Notes under the pieces: model-generated
What the model saw: the letters and a program-made list of their open reading frames with translations, nothing else
The model's database searches: none
What the model was told of the DNA's origin: nothing
Shown: one piece after another, positions 17,325-26,778 of the stretch
How positions within the stretch are numbered: position 1 is the stretch's first letter
How the letters are laid out: each line of letters starts with the position of its first letter
Assembly: GCF_017299535.1 (NCBI RefSeq)
Contig: NZ_CP071238.1
Coordinates: forward strand, 1,488,001 to 1,552,000
Origin: Serratia marcescens subsp. marcescens ATCC 13880
Lineage (GTDB): Bacteria; Pseudomonadota; Gammaproteobacteria; Enterobacterales; Enterobacteriaceae
Direction of reading: 5' to 3'
DNA length: 64,000 bases
Made by a program: the position numbers and the translations under genes

Positions 17325-17565
17325 GGGTTACCCTGCTTTATTCGATTGAAAGACGCTTATCATCAGTTGCATTGCTGTTTTACTGTGCCGCCTGATTGTT
17401 GGCGGCGGAGAATTTTTACCGTAGTAATGTGATCTATTTATGACAAAAAATTCATTTTCATGTCGAACGATTAAAAAAGTCGCGCAAAGGGTGAATTTTT
17501 TCTTCAGTCGATGGTCGGCGGCTGGTCTACAGTTACCGATACCTTGTTCCGCTGCGGGAGGAATC
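17325..17565. promoter_or_regulatory. divergent promoter region, porin and GST genes
   Basis: 241 bases, AT-rich near the porin, between divergent genes. It contains T/A tracts typical of porin promoters (for example around 17408-17475). I cannot assign individual OmpR boxes or a micF-like RNA with confidence. Confidence 0.4.
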
Positions 17566-18222
17566 ATGCACGATACTTATACTTTGTTCGGTACGCAGGG
17601 CTGCGGCTCGACCATCGTGGCCGCCGCGTTGGCGTTGACCGCTTTCCCCTGGGGCTATGAGGAGGTGGATTACACGCAGGACGGCCCGGAGCGCGATCGC
17701 CTGCTGGCGCTGAACCCGCTGGGTCAGGTGCCCACCTTAGTGCTGCCCAATGACGAAGTGATGACGGAGAGCGCGGCGATTATCCTGCTGCTGCACGATC
17801 GCGCACCGCATGCCGAACTGGCGCCGCCCGGCGGTTCGCCGCTGTTGCCGCGTTTTCTGCGCTGGCTGCTGTTCATCAACGCGGAGATTTACCCCACCTT
17901 CACCTATGCCGACCATCCGCAGCGCTGGCAGCCGCAGGCGGCAGGGGCGGAACAGCTGAAAAACGCGGTAATGGATTATCGCGAGCGTTTATTGCGGCAG
18001 TTGAACGCCGCCGCAGGCGCGTCTGGCCCGTGGTTTCTCGGCAAGAGCTTCAGCGCGCTGGATCTGTACCTGGCGGTAATGTGCAACTGGCGGCCGGGCC
18101 GCGCGTGGTTCCGGCAACACTGCCCGCGACTGTACGCCATTGCCGAACGGGTGGAACAGCGGCCGGAGCTGAATGCGCTGCTGAGCGCCCATTTCGACGG
18201 CGTTGCCCCGCTGGAACCGTGA
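17566..18222 (+). CDS. glutathione S-transferase family protein
   Basis: 218 aa. Thioredoxin-like N-terminal domain with the glutathione-contact motifs NPLGQVPTLVL (residues about 48-58) and MTESAAIILLL (66-76), then an all-helical C-terminal domain ending ALLSAHFDG. The active-site region reads TQGCGST, with Cys and Ser candidates, as in beta-type bacterial enzymes. GGGAGGAATC precedes the ATG; a longer in-frame reading into the promoter region is rejected. Stands alone, divergent from the porin. Confidence 0.85.
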   Translation: MHDTYTLFGTQGCGSTIVAAALALTAFPWGYEEVDYTQDGPERDRLLALNPLGQVPTLVLPNDEVMTESAAIILLLHDRAPHAELAPPGGSPLLPRFLRWLLFINAEIYPTFTYADHPQRWQPQAAGAEQLKNAVMDYRERLLRQLNAAAGASGPWFLGKSFSALDLYLAVMCNWRPGRAWFRQHCPRLYAIAERVEQRPELNALLSAHFDGVAPLEP

Positions 18223-18346
18223 CATCGCCCCGCCGCCCGGCGGGGAACCCTCCCGTTTTTCTGAACTGAGACTGCCGAAAATCCCGATTTTCACTCGCCT
18301 CGCTGGCGGGTAGCGTAAGGCTATCCGCAACTGACAGGAGAGTGTG

Positions 18347-18679
18347 ATGCCATCAAAATCCCAGGCCGGGCAACAGGCGTTCGGCGATATCGCCCCCAAG
18401 CTGGCGCAGCTCAGCGACAGCGTCTTGTTTGACGATGTCTGGCAGCGGCCGGCGCTGAGCCCGCGCGAACGCAGCCTGATCACCGTCGCCGCGCTGGTGG
18501 CGCTTAACCGCGTGGAACAGCTGCCGTTTCACCTGCAACTGGCTCAGCGCAACGGCGTGGCGCATCAGCAGCTGGCTGAGCTCATCACCCACCTGGCGTT
18601 CTACGCCGGCTGGCCCGCGGCGGCGTCGGCCGTGGCGCGCCTGCGCGAGCTGGAACCGGAGGCGCCCCATGCCGTTTAG
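18347..18679 (+). CDS. carboxymuconolactone decarboxylase family protein
   Basis: 110 aa of the CMD/AhpD-like fold (ALSPRERSLITVAALVALNRVEQLPFHLQLAQRNGVAHQQLAELITHLAFYAGWPAA). The AhpD CxxC pair is absent, so a peroxidase-like disulfide role is unlikely and a lactone/decarboxylase-like or uncharacterised role fits better. ATG at 18347 follows CAGGAGAGTG. The end overlaps the tautomerase start by 11 bases, so the two are coupled. Confidence 0.82.
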   Translation: MPSKSQAGQQAFGDIAPKLAQLSDSVLFDDVWQRPALSPRERSLITVAALVALNRVEQLPFHLQLAQRNGVAHQQLAELITHLAFYAGWPAAASAVARLRELEPEAPHAV

Positions 18680-19061
18680 CCGCATCGCCCTGCATCAGGG
18701 CAAGTCCGCCGACTATCTGCAAACCTTGTCCGACAGCCTGCATCAGGCGCTGGTGGAGGCGTTCGACGTGCCGCCGGCGGACAAATTTCAGGTGATCGAT
18801 CAATACCGCCCCGGCGAGCTTATCTACGATCGCGACTATCTCGGCGGGCCGCGCAGCGCGGATTTCGTGCTGTTTTACATCACCGCCGGGCGGCCGCGCG
18901 ACAGCGACACCAAGCGGCGTTTCTACCGACGGCTGGCGGCGCTGCTGGCGGAAAAGCTGCGGCTGAACCCCGAGGATGTGATGGTGGTGATCGCCACCAC
19001 CCAGTTGGACGAGTGGTCGTTCGGCGGCGGGCGCGCCTCAATGATCGATCCGCAGGCGTAA
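18669..19061 (+). CDS. tautomerase family protein
   Basis: 130 aa of the long 4-oxalocrotonate tautomerase-like group. The mature N-terminus is Pro after Met removal (MPFSRIALHQGKS), the catalytic proline of this superfamily. It contains the region DRDYLGGPRSADFVLFYITAGRPRDSDTKRRFYRRLAALLAEKL and a C-terminal DEWSFGGGRAS motif. Overlaps the CMD gene; the two together suggest a small pathway for a ring or unsaturated keto-acid compound, substrate unknown. Confidence 0.85.
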   Translation: MPFSRIALHQGKSADYLQTLSDSLHQALVEAFDVPPADKFQVIDQYRPGELIYDRDYLGGPRSADFVLFYITAGRPRDSDTKRRFYRRLAALLAEKLRLNPEDVMVVIATTQLDEWSFGGGRASMIDPQA

Positions 19062-19127
19062 CTCGGGCTGACGTCGCCGGCGGTCTGTGGGACAATAGCG
19101 CCATCATTTCGTTTAGATAAGAGTTGA

Positions 19128-21326
19128 ATGGCGCTCTCCTCCGCAGTTAAAGATCAGATTGGCCAGTGGTACAAAGCCCTGCAGCAGCAAATACCGGATT
19201 TTATTTCCCGCGCGCCCCAGCGCCAGATGATCGCCGAAGTGGCGAAGACGCTGGCCGGCGACTACCCGCGCCATCTGGCGATCGAGGCGCCGACCGGCGT
19301 CGGCAAAACGCTGTCTTACCTGATCCCGGGCATCGCCGTCGGGCGGGCGGAGAGCAAGCCGCTGGTGGTGAGCACCGCCAACGTGGCGCTGCAGGACCAG
19401 ATCTACAGCAAAGATTTGCCGCTGCTGAAGAAGATTATCCCCGATCTGAAATTTACCGGCGCCTTTGGCCGCGGGCGTTACGTCTGCCCGCGCAACCTGG
19501 CGGCGATGAGCACCGACGTTAGCCAACAGGGCGATCTGACGCTGTTCCTCGACGACGAACTGGCGCCGTCCAGCGGCGAAGAGCAGGCGCTGTGCCAGAA
19601 ACTGACCAAGGCGTTGGCCCGCTTCGAGTGGGACGGACTGCGCGATCACTATCAGCAGAGCATCGACGATCCGCTGTGGGCCAAGCTGAGCACCGACAAG
19701 GCCAACTGCCTGGGGCGCAACTGCCATTACATCCGTGAATGCCCGTTTTATATCGCCCGCAAAGAGATCGAGAGCGCCGACGTGGTGGTGGCCAACCACG
19801 CGCTGGTGATGGCGGCGCTGGAGACGGAATCGGTGCTGCCGAACCCGAAAGAATTGCTGCTGGTGCTGGACGAAGGCCACCATTTGCCGGAGGTGGCGCG
19901 CGATGCGCTGGAGATCGACGGGGAAATCACCGCGCTGTCGACCAACCTGCAGCTGGACATGATCGTCCGCCAGGTCGAGCAGTGCATGACGCAGTACCGG
20001 CCGAAGAATCCGCCGGGGCTGGCCAACAGCGAACGGCTGAAGAATCATTGCGAGGAGCTGCGTGAGCTGGTGCAGATCTTCGAGCATCAGGTCAGCGCCT
20101 ATCTGCCCGGCGACAGCGTGGCGGCCGAGCACCGTTTTGAAATGGGCGAGCTGCCCGCGGAGATGGTGGAGAGCTGCGCGCGGCTGTTCAAACTGACCGA
20201 TGCGCTGCGCGGGCTGGCGGAGTTCGTGCTTAACGATCTTACCGAGCAGACCGGCAAGCACGACATCATGCGCCTGCACCGCGCCATCTTGCAGATGAGC
20301 CGCACGCTGGGCTATCTGGAGGCGATGAGCAAGCTGTGGCGGCTGGCGGCGCTCGACAAGTCGTCCAACGCGCCGATCTCCAAATGGGTCACGCGCGAAC
20401 TGCGCGATAACGTCACCCATCTGTATTTGCACTGCGTCGGCATCCGCGTCAGCGATCAGCTGGAGAAGCTGCTGTGGCGCAAGGTGCCGCACGTGGTGGT
20501 CACCTCGGCCACGCTGCGTTCACTGAACAGCTTCGCGCGTTTGCAAGAGATGAGCGGGCTGAGCGAGAAGGCCGGTGATCGCTTCGAAACGCTCTCATCG
20601 CCGTTCAATCACGTCGAACAGGGCAAGATTGTCATTCCGCAGATGCGCTATGAACCGGCGCTCGCCAACGAGGCGGAGCACCTCGAGGAAATGGCGCGGT
20701 TTTTCCGCGCCGAGCAGGCGAGCGGCAAGCACAAAGGCATGCTGATCCTGTTCAGCAGCCACCGGGCGATGCAGACTTTCCTCAGCTACGTGACCGATCT
20801 GCGGCTGATGCTGCTGGTGCAGGGCGACCAGCCGCGCTACCGGCTGGTGGAAGAGCACCGCAAGCGGGTGGAAAAGGGCGTCGCCAGCGTGCTGGTGGGG
20901 CTGCAATCGTTCGCCGAAGGGCTGGATCTGAAAGGCGAACTGCTGACCCAGGTGCATATTCACAAAATCGCGTTTCCGCCGATCGACAGCCCGGTGATCA
21001 TCACCGAAGGCGAGTGGCTGAAATCGCTGAAGCGCTATCCGTTCGAAGTGCAGAGCCTGCCGAGCGCCTCGTTCAACCTGATCCAGCAGGTCGGCCGTCT
21101 GATCCGCAGCAACCAATGCTACGGCGAGATCGTGATCTACGATCGCCGGTTGCTGACCAAAAATTACGGTTCGCGGCTGTTGGCGTCGCTGCCGGTGTTC
21201 CCGATCGAGCAGCGCGCGGTGCCGGAGGCCGACAAGGCGCATCTGGCGGCGCTGCAATCCGCCGCCGATGCGGCCAAAAAAGAGAAGAAGCGCGGTAACC
21301 CGTTCGCCCGCAAGCGGCGGCGTTAA
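19128..21326 (+). CDS. dinG: ATP-dependent DNA helicase DinG
   Basis: 732-aa XPD-like superfamily 2 helicase, slightly longer than the 716 aa of E. coli through a basic tail (KKEKKRGNPFARKRRR). Walker A EAPTGVGKT spans 53-61. The four cysteines that hold the 4Fe-4S cluster are Cys120, Cys194, Cys199 and Cys205. The DEGH box is at 248-251, and motif VI is QQVGRLIRS. It unwinds R-loops and D-loops and aids repair. In E. coli the gene is LexA-controlled; I see no clear LexA box in the 66 bases upstream here. Its usual neighbour ybiB is about 10.7 kb downstream. Confidence 0.95.
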   Translation: MALSSAVKDQIGQWYKALQQQIPDFISRAPQRQMIAEVAKTLAGDYPRHLAIEAPTGVGKTLSYLIPGIAVGRAESKPLVVSTANVALQDQIYSKDLPLLKKIIPDLKFTGAFGRGRYVCPRNLAAMSTDVSQQGDLTLFLDDELAPSSGEEQALCQKLTKALARFEWDGLRDHYQQSIDDPLWAKLSTDKANCLGRNCHYIRECPFYIARKEIESADVVVANHALVMAALETESVLPNPKELLLVLDEGHHLPEVARDALEIDGEITALSTNLQLDMIVRQVEQCMTQYRPKNPPGLANSERLKNHCEELRELVQIFEHQVSAYLPGDSVAAEHRFEMGELPAEMVESCARLFKLTDALRGLAEFVLNDLTEQTGKHDIMRLHRAILQMSRTLGYLEAMSKLWRLAALDKSSNAPISKWVTRELRDNVTHLYLHCVGIRVSDQLEKLLWRKVPHVVVTSATLRSLNSFARLQEMSGLSEKAGDRFETLSSPFNHVEQGKIVIPQMRYEPALANEAEHLEEMARFFRAEQASGKHKGMLILFSSHRAMQTFLSYVTDLRLMLLVQGDQPRYRLVEEHRKRVEKGVASVLVGLQSFAEGLDLKGELLTQVHIHKIAFPPIDSPVIITEGEWLKSLKRYPFEVQSLPSASFNLIQQVGRLIRSNQCYGEIVIYDRRLLTKNYGSRLLASLPVFPIEQRAVPEADKAHLAALQSAADAAKKEKKRGNPFARKRRR

Positions 21327-21761
21327 TCAGAGCAGCGGCGGCAGGCGGCGCTTGACCGGCGTGGTTTTCACGATCGAGGTGTTGCTCTGCGCATGCTCGG
21401 CCAGCCGATCGAGAGTGTGGTCGAGCTGCGCCATCGAGTGCGCCACCAGCCGCACGATAAAGCAGTCTTCGCCGGTCACCTTATCGCATTCGACCACTTC
21501 CGGGATCGCCTGAATCAGCTGCTCGACCTTCTTCAGCATGCCCGGCAGCGGCTTGATGCGCACCAGCGACTCGAAGGCGTAGCCCACCGCCTGCAGATTG
21601 ACGTTCAGGGTATAGCCCTGGATCACGCCGCTTTCTTCCAGCCGCCGCAGTCTTTCCGACGTGCTTGGCGACGACAGCCCCACCTGCGCGCTCAGCGTCT
21701 TCAACGACGCGCGCGCATCTTCCGCCAGAATGGTCAGGATTTGGCGATCGATATCATCCAT
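21327..21761 (-). CDS. Lrp/AsnC-family transcriptional regulator
   Basis: 144 aa, typical Lrp length. HTH at residues 2-60 (MDDIDRQILTILAEDARASLKTLSAQVGLSSPSTSERLRRLEESGVIQGYTLNV), then the ligand-binding RAM domain (VVECDKVTGEDCFIVRLVAHSMAQLDHTLDRL). The stop abuts the dinG stop. Divergent from a DMT exporter 136 bases away, the usual arrangement for Lrp proteins that control an amino-acid exporter. Amino-acid sensing is inferred. Confidence 0.88.
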   Translation of the reverse strand: MDDIDRQILTILAEDARASLKTLSAQVGLSSPSTSERLRRLEESGVIQGYTLNVNLQAVGYAFESLVRIKPLPGMLKKVEQLIQAIPEVVECDKVTGEDCFIVRLVAHSMAQLDHTLDRLAEHAQSNTSIVKTTPVKRRLPPLL

Positions 21762-21897
21762 AACGCCTCCGTTAGGTATTTTATTTATTATAGCTGCGAG
21801 AAAAAGGCAGTTAAGCATATTTGCCTTTTTTATGCTATGGAAAGCCGCCCTGCGAAGCCGCAAGCTATGTCTCTGGGCAAGCTTCGAGGAACGCAGA

Positions 21898-22806
21898 ATG
21901 AATGCAGAGATAAAACGCGGATCGCTGGAGATGGCGGCGGCGATGTTGATTTCCGGCTCTATCGGCTGGTTTGTGTTGATGTCCGGCCAGCCGGTTATCA
22001 ACGTGGTGTTTTGGCGCTGCGCGGTAGGCGCGCTGGTGCTGCTGGCGGTGTGCGGCGTATTGGGGCAGCTGCGACGCGATGCGCTGACGCGCGCCACGCT
22101 GCTGCTGGCGATCGCCGGCGGCGTCGCGCTGGTGATCAACTGGCTGCTTCTGTTCGCCGCCTATTCCTATGCGTCTATCTCCATCGCCACCGCGGTGTAC
22201 AACACCCAGCCGTTTATGCTGGTGGGGCTGGGGGCGCTGTTTCTGGGGGAACGGCTGACCGCCCGCAAGCTGCTGTGGCTGGGGCTGGCGTTCGGCGGCA
22301 TGATGCTGGTGGTGCTGGCGCAGCCGCGGCAGGCGGGGGAGCAGAGCCATTATCTGGCCGGCATCGCGCTGGCGCTCGGCGCGGCGTTTTTCTACGCCCT
22401 GATGGCGCTGGCGGCCAAGCGGCTGAAGGGCACGCCGCCGCATCTTATTGCGCTGATCCAGGTGGCGGTGGGGGCGGTGATGCTGCTGCCGCTGGTGGAT
22501 TTCCACGTTTCGGCCAGCGTTGGCCAGTGGGGGATGCTGGCGACGCTCGGCGTGTTGCATACCGGCCTGATGTACGTGCTGATGTACGGCGCGTTGCAGA
22601 GGCTGCCGACCCACCTGATCGGCTCGTTGTCGTTCATCTATCCGATCGCCGCCATGCTGGTGGATCGCCTGGCGTTTGGCCACCGGCTGTCTGTGTGGCA
22701 GCTGCTGGGCGCAGCGATCATTCTGCTGGCGGCGGCGGGCATGAACCTGCTGGGCGATCGGCGAGCGCGGCTGCTGCCGGCCTCGGACGGCCGGCGCGCC
22801 GGCTGA
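21898..22806 (+). CDS. EamA/DMT-family exporter
   Basis: 302 aa, ten hydrophobic segments in two EamA repeats (SGSIGWFVLMSGQPVINVVFWRC at the start; ALGAAFFYALMALAAKRLKGTPPHLIA opening the second). GAGGAACGCAGA precedes the ATG at 21898; an earlier in-frame start lies in the regulator's promoter and is rejected. Divergent from the Lrp-type regulator, so probably an amino-acid or metabolite exporter induced by its substrate. It ends three bases before the prpR stop, tail to tail. Confidence 0.83.
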   Translation: MNAEIKRGSLEMAAAMLISGSIGWFVLMSGQPVINVVFWRCAVGALVLLAVCGVLGQLRRDALTRATLLLAIAGGVALVINWLLLFAAYSYASISIATAVYNTQPFMLVGLGALFLGERLTARKLLWLGLAFGGMMLVVLAQPRQAGEQSHYLAGIALALGAAFFYALMALAAKRLKGTPPHLIALIQVAVGAVMLLPLVDFHVSASVGQWGMLATLGVLHTGLMYVLMYGALQRLPTHLIGSLSFIYPIAAMLVDRLAFGHRLSVWQLLGAAIILLAAAGMNLLGDRRARLLPASDGRRAG

Positions 22807-22809
22807 TGC

Positions 22810-24396
22810 TCAGTTCGGTTTTTTCAGCCGGCGCCATAAGGTGGTGCGGCTGATCCCGAGCAACCGGGCGGCGGCGGCGTGGTCGCCCCCGCACCGCGCC
22901 AGGGCTTCGTGGGCGGAGACGGGCGCCGCCGGCGTCTCGGGCGGCGGTGCCACCGCCAGCTCCGGCAGCAGCCACTGCAGGCTCTCGCCGCTCGGCGCAG
23001 CGCCGGTACTCAGCATCAGCGCCACCCGTTCCATCATGTTGCGCAGCTCGCGCAGGTTGCCGGGCCAGGCGTAATGACTGAGTGCGGTGTAACACCCGGC
23101 CAGGGCGGCGCGCAGCGGCTCCGTCAGCGGCACGTCGAGCGCCGCCAGCGACTGTTTCAGAAAGTGTTCCGCCAGCATCTCAATATCGTTGCCGCGCGCC
23201 CGCAACGGCGGCAGCTGCAGCCGCAGGGCGCTCAGACGGTAAAACAGATCGGCGCGAAAATCGCCCTGTTGAATCGCCTGCTCCAGGCGGGTGTGGGTGG
23301 CGCTGATGACGCGAAAGTCGACCTTTACCGGCTGTTGCCCGCCCACCCGGGTGATGGTTTTTTCTTCCAGCGCCCGCAGCAGCCGGGTTTGCAGGTGCAG
23401 CGGCATTTCGCCGATCTCGTCCAGAAACAGGGTGCCGCCGTTGGCGGTTTCCAACAGCCCGCGTCGGCCGCCGCGTCGTGAGCCGGTGAAGGCGCCTTCC
23501 TCATAGCCGAACAGCTCCGCCTCCAGCAGCGATTCGGCGATGGCGCCGCAGTTGATGGCGACGAACGGCGGCGTCGCGCCGCGCCGGGAAAAGTATTCGC
23601 GGTGGATCGCCTGCGCCGCCAGCTCTTTGCCGGTGCCGGTTTCGCCTTCGATCAACACCGCCGCCGGCGATCGGGCGTACAGCATGATGGTGCGTCGCGT
23701 CTGTTCCATCTGCGGGGAATCGCCCTGTAAATCGCTCAGCCCATAGCGCGGCTGCAGGGTATTGCGCGCGGCGTAATCGCCGCCGCGTTTGCCGCCGCCC
23801 AGCATCAGGCGCGTCACGTCCAGTGCGTCGCTGAAGGCGGCGCGCAGGGTGGCGGCGGAATAGAGAAAAATGGCGGTGAGCCCGGCCTCTTCCGCCAGAT
23901 CGCTGATGAGGCCGGCGCCGACCACCGCCTGAATGCCGGCGGCTTTCAGCTCGGCGATCTGGCCGCGCGCGTCCTCTTCGGTGACGTAACTGCGCTGCTC
24001 CAGCGGCAGATCGAAGGTTTGCTGGAACTCCAGCAGCGCGGGCAGGGGCGTTTTGTAGGTGATGACGCCGATCCGATCGGCGGTTCTGCGCGCCTGGCTC
24101 AGCGCCTGCAGCAGGTCGAAGCCGCCGGGTTTGACCAAAATGACCGGCACCGACAGGCGGCTTTTCAGGTAGGCGCCGTTGGAGCCGGCGGCGATGATGG
24201 CGTCGCAAGGCTCGGTCGCCAGGCGAGCGCGGATATGCTGCACCGCCTCCTCAAAGCCGAGGCGGATCGGGGTGATGGCCGCCAGGTGGTCGAACTCGAG
24301 GCTGATGTCCCGGAACAGTTCGGACAGGCGGGTGATGGAGACGGTCCAGATCACCGGTTTGTCCGGCGTGCGGGATGGCGTGATGTGATCGCTCAT
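22810..24396 (-). CDS. prpR: propionate catabolism operon regulator PrpR
   Basis: 528-aa sigma-54 activator. N-terminal PrpR_N sensor domain (residues 15-200, binds 2-methylcitrate in the known relatives), AAA+ domain with Walker A GETGTGKE at 251-258 and the sigma-54-contact loop [10 protein letters not shown] (GAFTGS instead of GAFTGA, as in E. coli PrpR), arginine-finger region, and a Fis-type HTH at the end ([18 protein letters not shown]). Divergent from prpBCD, whose sigma-54 promoter is at 24590. It probably binds the TTTCAA/TTGAAA repeats near 24440-24500. Confidence 0.93.
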   Translation of the reverse strand: MSDHITPSRTPDKPVIWTVSITRLSELFRDISLEFDHLAAITPIRLGFEEAVQHIRARLATEPCDAIIAAGSNGAYLKSRLSVPVILVKPGGFDLLQALSQARRTADRIGVITYKTPLPALLEFQQTFDLPLEQRSYVTEEDARGQIAELKAAGIQAVVGAGLISDLAEEAGLTAIFLYSAATLRAAFSDALDVTRLMLGGGKRGGDYAARNTLQPRYGLSDLQGDSPQMEQTRRTIMLYARSPAAVLIEGETGTGKELAAQAIHREYFSRRGATPPFVAINCGAIAESLLEAELFGYEEGAFTGSRRGGRRGLLETANGGTLFLDEIGEMPLHLQTRLLRALEEKTITRVGGQQPVKVDFRVISATHTRLEQAIQQGDFRADLFYRLSALRLQLPPLRARGNDIEMLAEHFLKQSLAALDVPLTEPLRAALAGCYTALSHYAWPGNLRELRNMMERVALMLSTGAAPSGESLQWLLPELAVAPPPETPAAPVSAHEALARCGGDHAAAARLLGISRTTLWRRLKKPN

Positions 24397-24437
24397 GGTG
24401 GGTTACCGAATGGAAGTGGCTGCATTAGGTGTAGCCT

Positions 24438-24498
24438 TGTTTCAATCATGTTTCAAATATGCCGATTGAAACCGCGATTGAAACGTTAACTGAAACGT
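24438..24498. promoter_or_regulatory. cluster of PrpR half-site-like repeats
   Basis: Within 61 bases: GTTTCAAT (24439-24446), GTTTCAAA (24450-24457), ATTGAAAC (24465-24472), ATTGAAAC (24477-24484) and ACTGAAAC (24489-24496). The first two are inverted relative to the last three. They lie 90-150 bases upstream of the sigma-54 promoter, a normal distance for an enhancer site, and beside prpR for autoregulation. Binding by PrpR is inferred. Confidence 0.65.
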
Positions 24499-24589
24499 TT
24501 TTTATCGCTTGGTCTGCCCAATGGCGACGCGAATTTTATAACTCACTTATTTTTATCGCTTTTAATTTTTTCCTCGCCAAAGTGCAACC

Positions 24590-24605
24590 TGGCCCGCCCC
24601 TTGCT
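24590..24605 (+). promoter_or_regulatory. sigma-54 promoter of prpBCD
   Basis: TGGCCCGCCCCTTGCT matches the -24/-12 consensus (TGGCnCG, four bases, TTGCW) with correct spacing. Transcription should begin near 24616, giving a leader of about 25 bases before prpB. Confidence 0.88.
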
Positions 24606-24640
24606 CTGTCTGTTCCATCTAGCTAATCGGAGAGAACGTC

Positions 24641-25531
24641 ATGACGCTGCGCTCACCCGGGCTCGCCTTTCGTCAGGCCCTGAGTAAAGAAAAACCCCTG
24701 CAAATCGCCGGCGCGATCAACGCCAACCATGCCCTGCTGGCTCAGCGTGCGGGGTTCCAGGCCATCTATCTTTCCGGCGGCGGCGTGGCGGCCGGTTCGC
24801 TGGGGCTGCCGGACCTGGGCATTTCGACGCTGGACGATGTGTTGACCGATATTCGCCGCATCACCGATGTCTGCCCGCTGCCGCTGCTGGTGGATGTCGA
24901 CAGCGGTTTCGGCGCATCGGCGTTCAACGTCGCCCGCACGGTGCGCTCGGTGAGTAAGGCCGGGGCGGCGGCGCTGCATATCGAAGATCAGGTCGGCGCC
25001 AAGCGCTGCGGCCATCGGCCCAATAAGGCCATCGTTTCCACCGAAGAGATGGTGGATCGCATCAAGGCGGCGGTGGATGCGCGCAGCGATCCGGACTTCG
25101 TGATCATGGCGCGCACTGACGCGCTGGCGGTGGAGGGGCTGGAGGCGGCCATCGAGCGCGCTCAGGCTTACGTGGCGGCCGGGGCCGACATGCTGTTCCC
25201 GGAAGCGATCACCGAACTGGGCATGTACCGCCGTTTCGCCGAAGCGACGCAGGTGCCGATCCTTGCCAACATCACCGAATTCGGCGCGACGCCGCTGTTC
25301 ACCACCGACGAGCTGCGCAGCGCTCGGGTGGATATGGCGCTGTATCCGCTGTCGGCCTTTCGGGCGATGAACCGGGCGGCGGAGCGGGTGTACCGCGCCC
25401 TGCGCGAGGAGGGCACGCAGAAAAGCGTCATCGACACCATGCAGACCCGCAACGAGCTGTACGAAAGCATCAACTACTATTTGTTCGAAGAGAAACTCGA
25501 CGCTTTGTTCGCTCGCCAGCGCGACGAATAA
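24641..25531 (+). CDS. prpB: 2-methylisocitrate lyase PrpB
   Basis: 296 aa, equal to the E. coli enzyme. Cleaves 2-methylisocitrate to pyruvate and succinate, the last step of the methylcitrate cycle. Isocitrate-lyase superfamily features are visible: DVDSGFG (Mg-binding Asp), the active-site KRCGHRPNK with the catalytic cysteine around residue 124, and MARTDA. First gene of prpBCD, with CGGAGAGAA before the ATG. Cytoplasmic. Confidence 0.96.
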   Translation: MTLRSPGLAFRQALSKEKPLQIAGAINANHALLAQRAGFQAIYLSGGGVAAGSLGLPDLGISTLDDVLTDIRRITDVCPLPLLVDVDSGFGASAFNVARTVRSVSKAGAAALHIEDQVGAKRCGHRPNKAIVSTEEMVDRIKAAVDARSDPDFVIMARTDALAVEGLEAAIERAQAYVAAGADMLFPEAITELGMYRRFAEATQVPILANITEFGATPLFTTDELRSARVDMALYPLSAFRAMNRAAERVYRALREEGTQKSVIDTMQTRNELYESINYYLFEEKLDALFARQRDE

Positions 25532-25564
25532 GCGCCATTCACGCAGAAGCCAAATGAGGACAGT

Positions 25565-26728
25565 ATGAGCCAAGCGATCCCCCCGCAAAGCCCGACTGGC
25601 GTTAAGCCGAAAAAATCCGTGGCGTTATCCGGCGTGCCCGCCGGGAATACCGCGCTGTGTTCCGTAGGGCGCAGCGGCAACGATCTGCACTACCGCGGTT
25701 ACGACATTCTCGATCTCGCGCGCCACTGCGAGTTTGAAGAGGTCGCCCATCTGCTGATCCACGGCAAGTTGCCCAACCGCGACGAGCTGCAGGCCTATAA
25801 ACACCGTCTCAAAGCGCTGCGCGGCCTGCCCGCCAGCGTGCGCACGGTGCTGGAGGCGCTGCCGGCGGCGTCTCACCCGATGGACGTGATGCGCACCGGC
25901 GTTTCGGCCCTCGGCTGCACGCTGCCGGAAAAAGAGCAGCACGGCGCGGCCGGCGCGCGCGACATCGCCGATCGGCTGCTGGCGTCGTTGGGATCGATGC
26001 TGCTCTACTGGTATCACTACAGCCACAACGGCGAGCGCATTCAGCCTGAGACCGACGACGATTCCATCGGCGGCCACTTCCTGCACCTGCTGCACGGCGC
26101 AGCGCCTTCTGCCAGCTGGGAACAGGCCATGCATGCGTCGCTGATCCTGTACGCCGAGCATGAGTTCAACGCCTCGACCTTCGCCGGCCGGGTGATCGCC
26201 GGCACCGGATCCGACGTCTATTCGGCGATCGTCGGCGCCATTGGCGCGCTGCGCGGGCCGAAGCACGGCGGCGCCAACGAGGTATCGCTGGAGATCCAGC
26301 AACGCTATGAAACGCCGGACGAAGCGGAAGCCGACATTCGCCGCCGCATCGATAACAAAGAGGTGGTGATCGGCTTCGGGCACCCGGTGTACACCGTCTC
26401 CGATCCGCGCCATCAGGTGATCAAAGAGATCGCGCTGCGCCTGTCGCAGGACGCGGGCGCGATGAAGCTGTATGACATCGCCGACCGGCTGGAAAGCGTG
26501 ATGCGCGACACCAAAAACATGTTCCCCAACCTCGACTGGTTCTCGGCGGTGTCTTACCACCAGCTGGGGGTGCCCACCGAAATGTTCACGCCGCTGTTCG
26601 TCATGGCGCGGGTGAGCGGCTGGTCGGCGCACATCATCGAGCAACGGCAGGACAACAAAATCATTCGCCCGTCCGCCAACTATACCGGGCCGGAAGCGCG
26701 GGCGTTCGTGCCGCTGGATCAGCGCTGA
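25565..26728 (+). CDS. prpC: 2-methylcitrate synthase PrpC
   Basis: 387-aa type II-like citrate synthase. Condenses propionyl-CoA with oxaloacetate. Catalytic residues are seen in GPKHGGANE (first His), [14 protein letters not shown] (second His) and the later Asp. The short length and N-terminal [30 protein letters not shown] place it with methylcitrate synthases rather than the 427-aa GltA. The gene follows prpB by 33 bases with GAGGACAG before the ATG. Confidence 0.95.
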   Translation: MSQAIPPQSPTGVKPKKSVALSGVPAGNTALCSVGRSGNDLHYRGYDILDLARHCEFEEVAHLLIHGKLPNRDELQAYKHRLKALRGLPASVRTVLEALPAASHPMDVMRTGVSALGCTLPEKEQHGAAGARDIADRLLASLGSMLLYWYHYSHNGERIQPETDDDSIGGHFLHLLHGAAPSASWEQAMHASLILYAEHEFNASTFAGRVIAGTGSDVYSAIVGAIGALRGPKHGGANEVSLEIQQRYETPDEAEADIRRRIDNKEVVIGFGHPVYTVSDPRHQVIKEIALRLSQDAGAMKLYDIADRLESVMRDTKNMFPNLDWFSAVSYHQLGVPTEMFTPLFVMARVSGWSAHIIEQRQDNKIIRPSANYTGPEARAFVPLDQR

Positions 26729-26778
26729 GCGCCGATCGTTATCGTGTCGTTTTCACTATGGAGCCTTTGGGAATCATG

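Noticed and set aside
18228..18260. Inverted repeat CCCCGCCG/CGGCGGGG after the GST gene
   Set aside because: Possible terminator, but the loop is only two bases and the T-tract is 11 bases further on, so I did not call it.
19113..20492. 459-codon minus-strand frame opposite dinG
   Set aside because: dinG has all helicase motifs and Fe-S cysteines; the antisense frame has an Arg/His/Gln-rich composition and no motif.
21393..22853. 486-codon plus-strand frame across the Lrp and DMT genes
   Set aside because: Low-complexity Arg/Gly/Ala composition, spans two divergent genes with clear domains.
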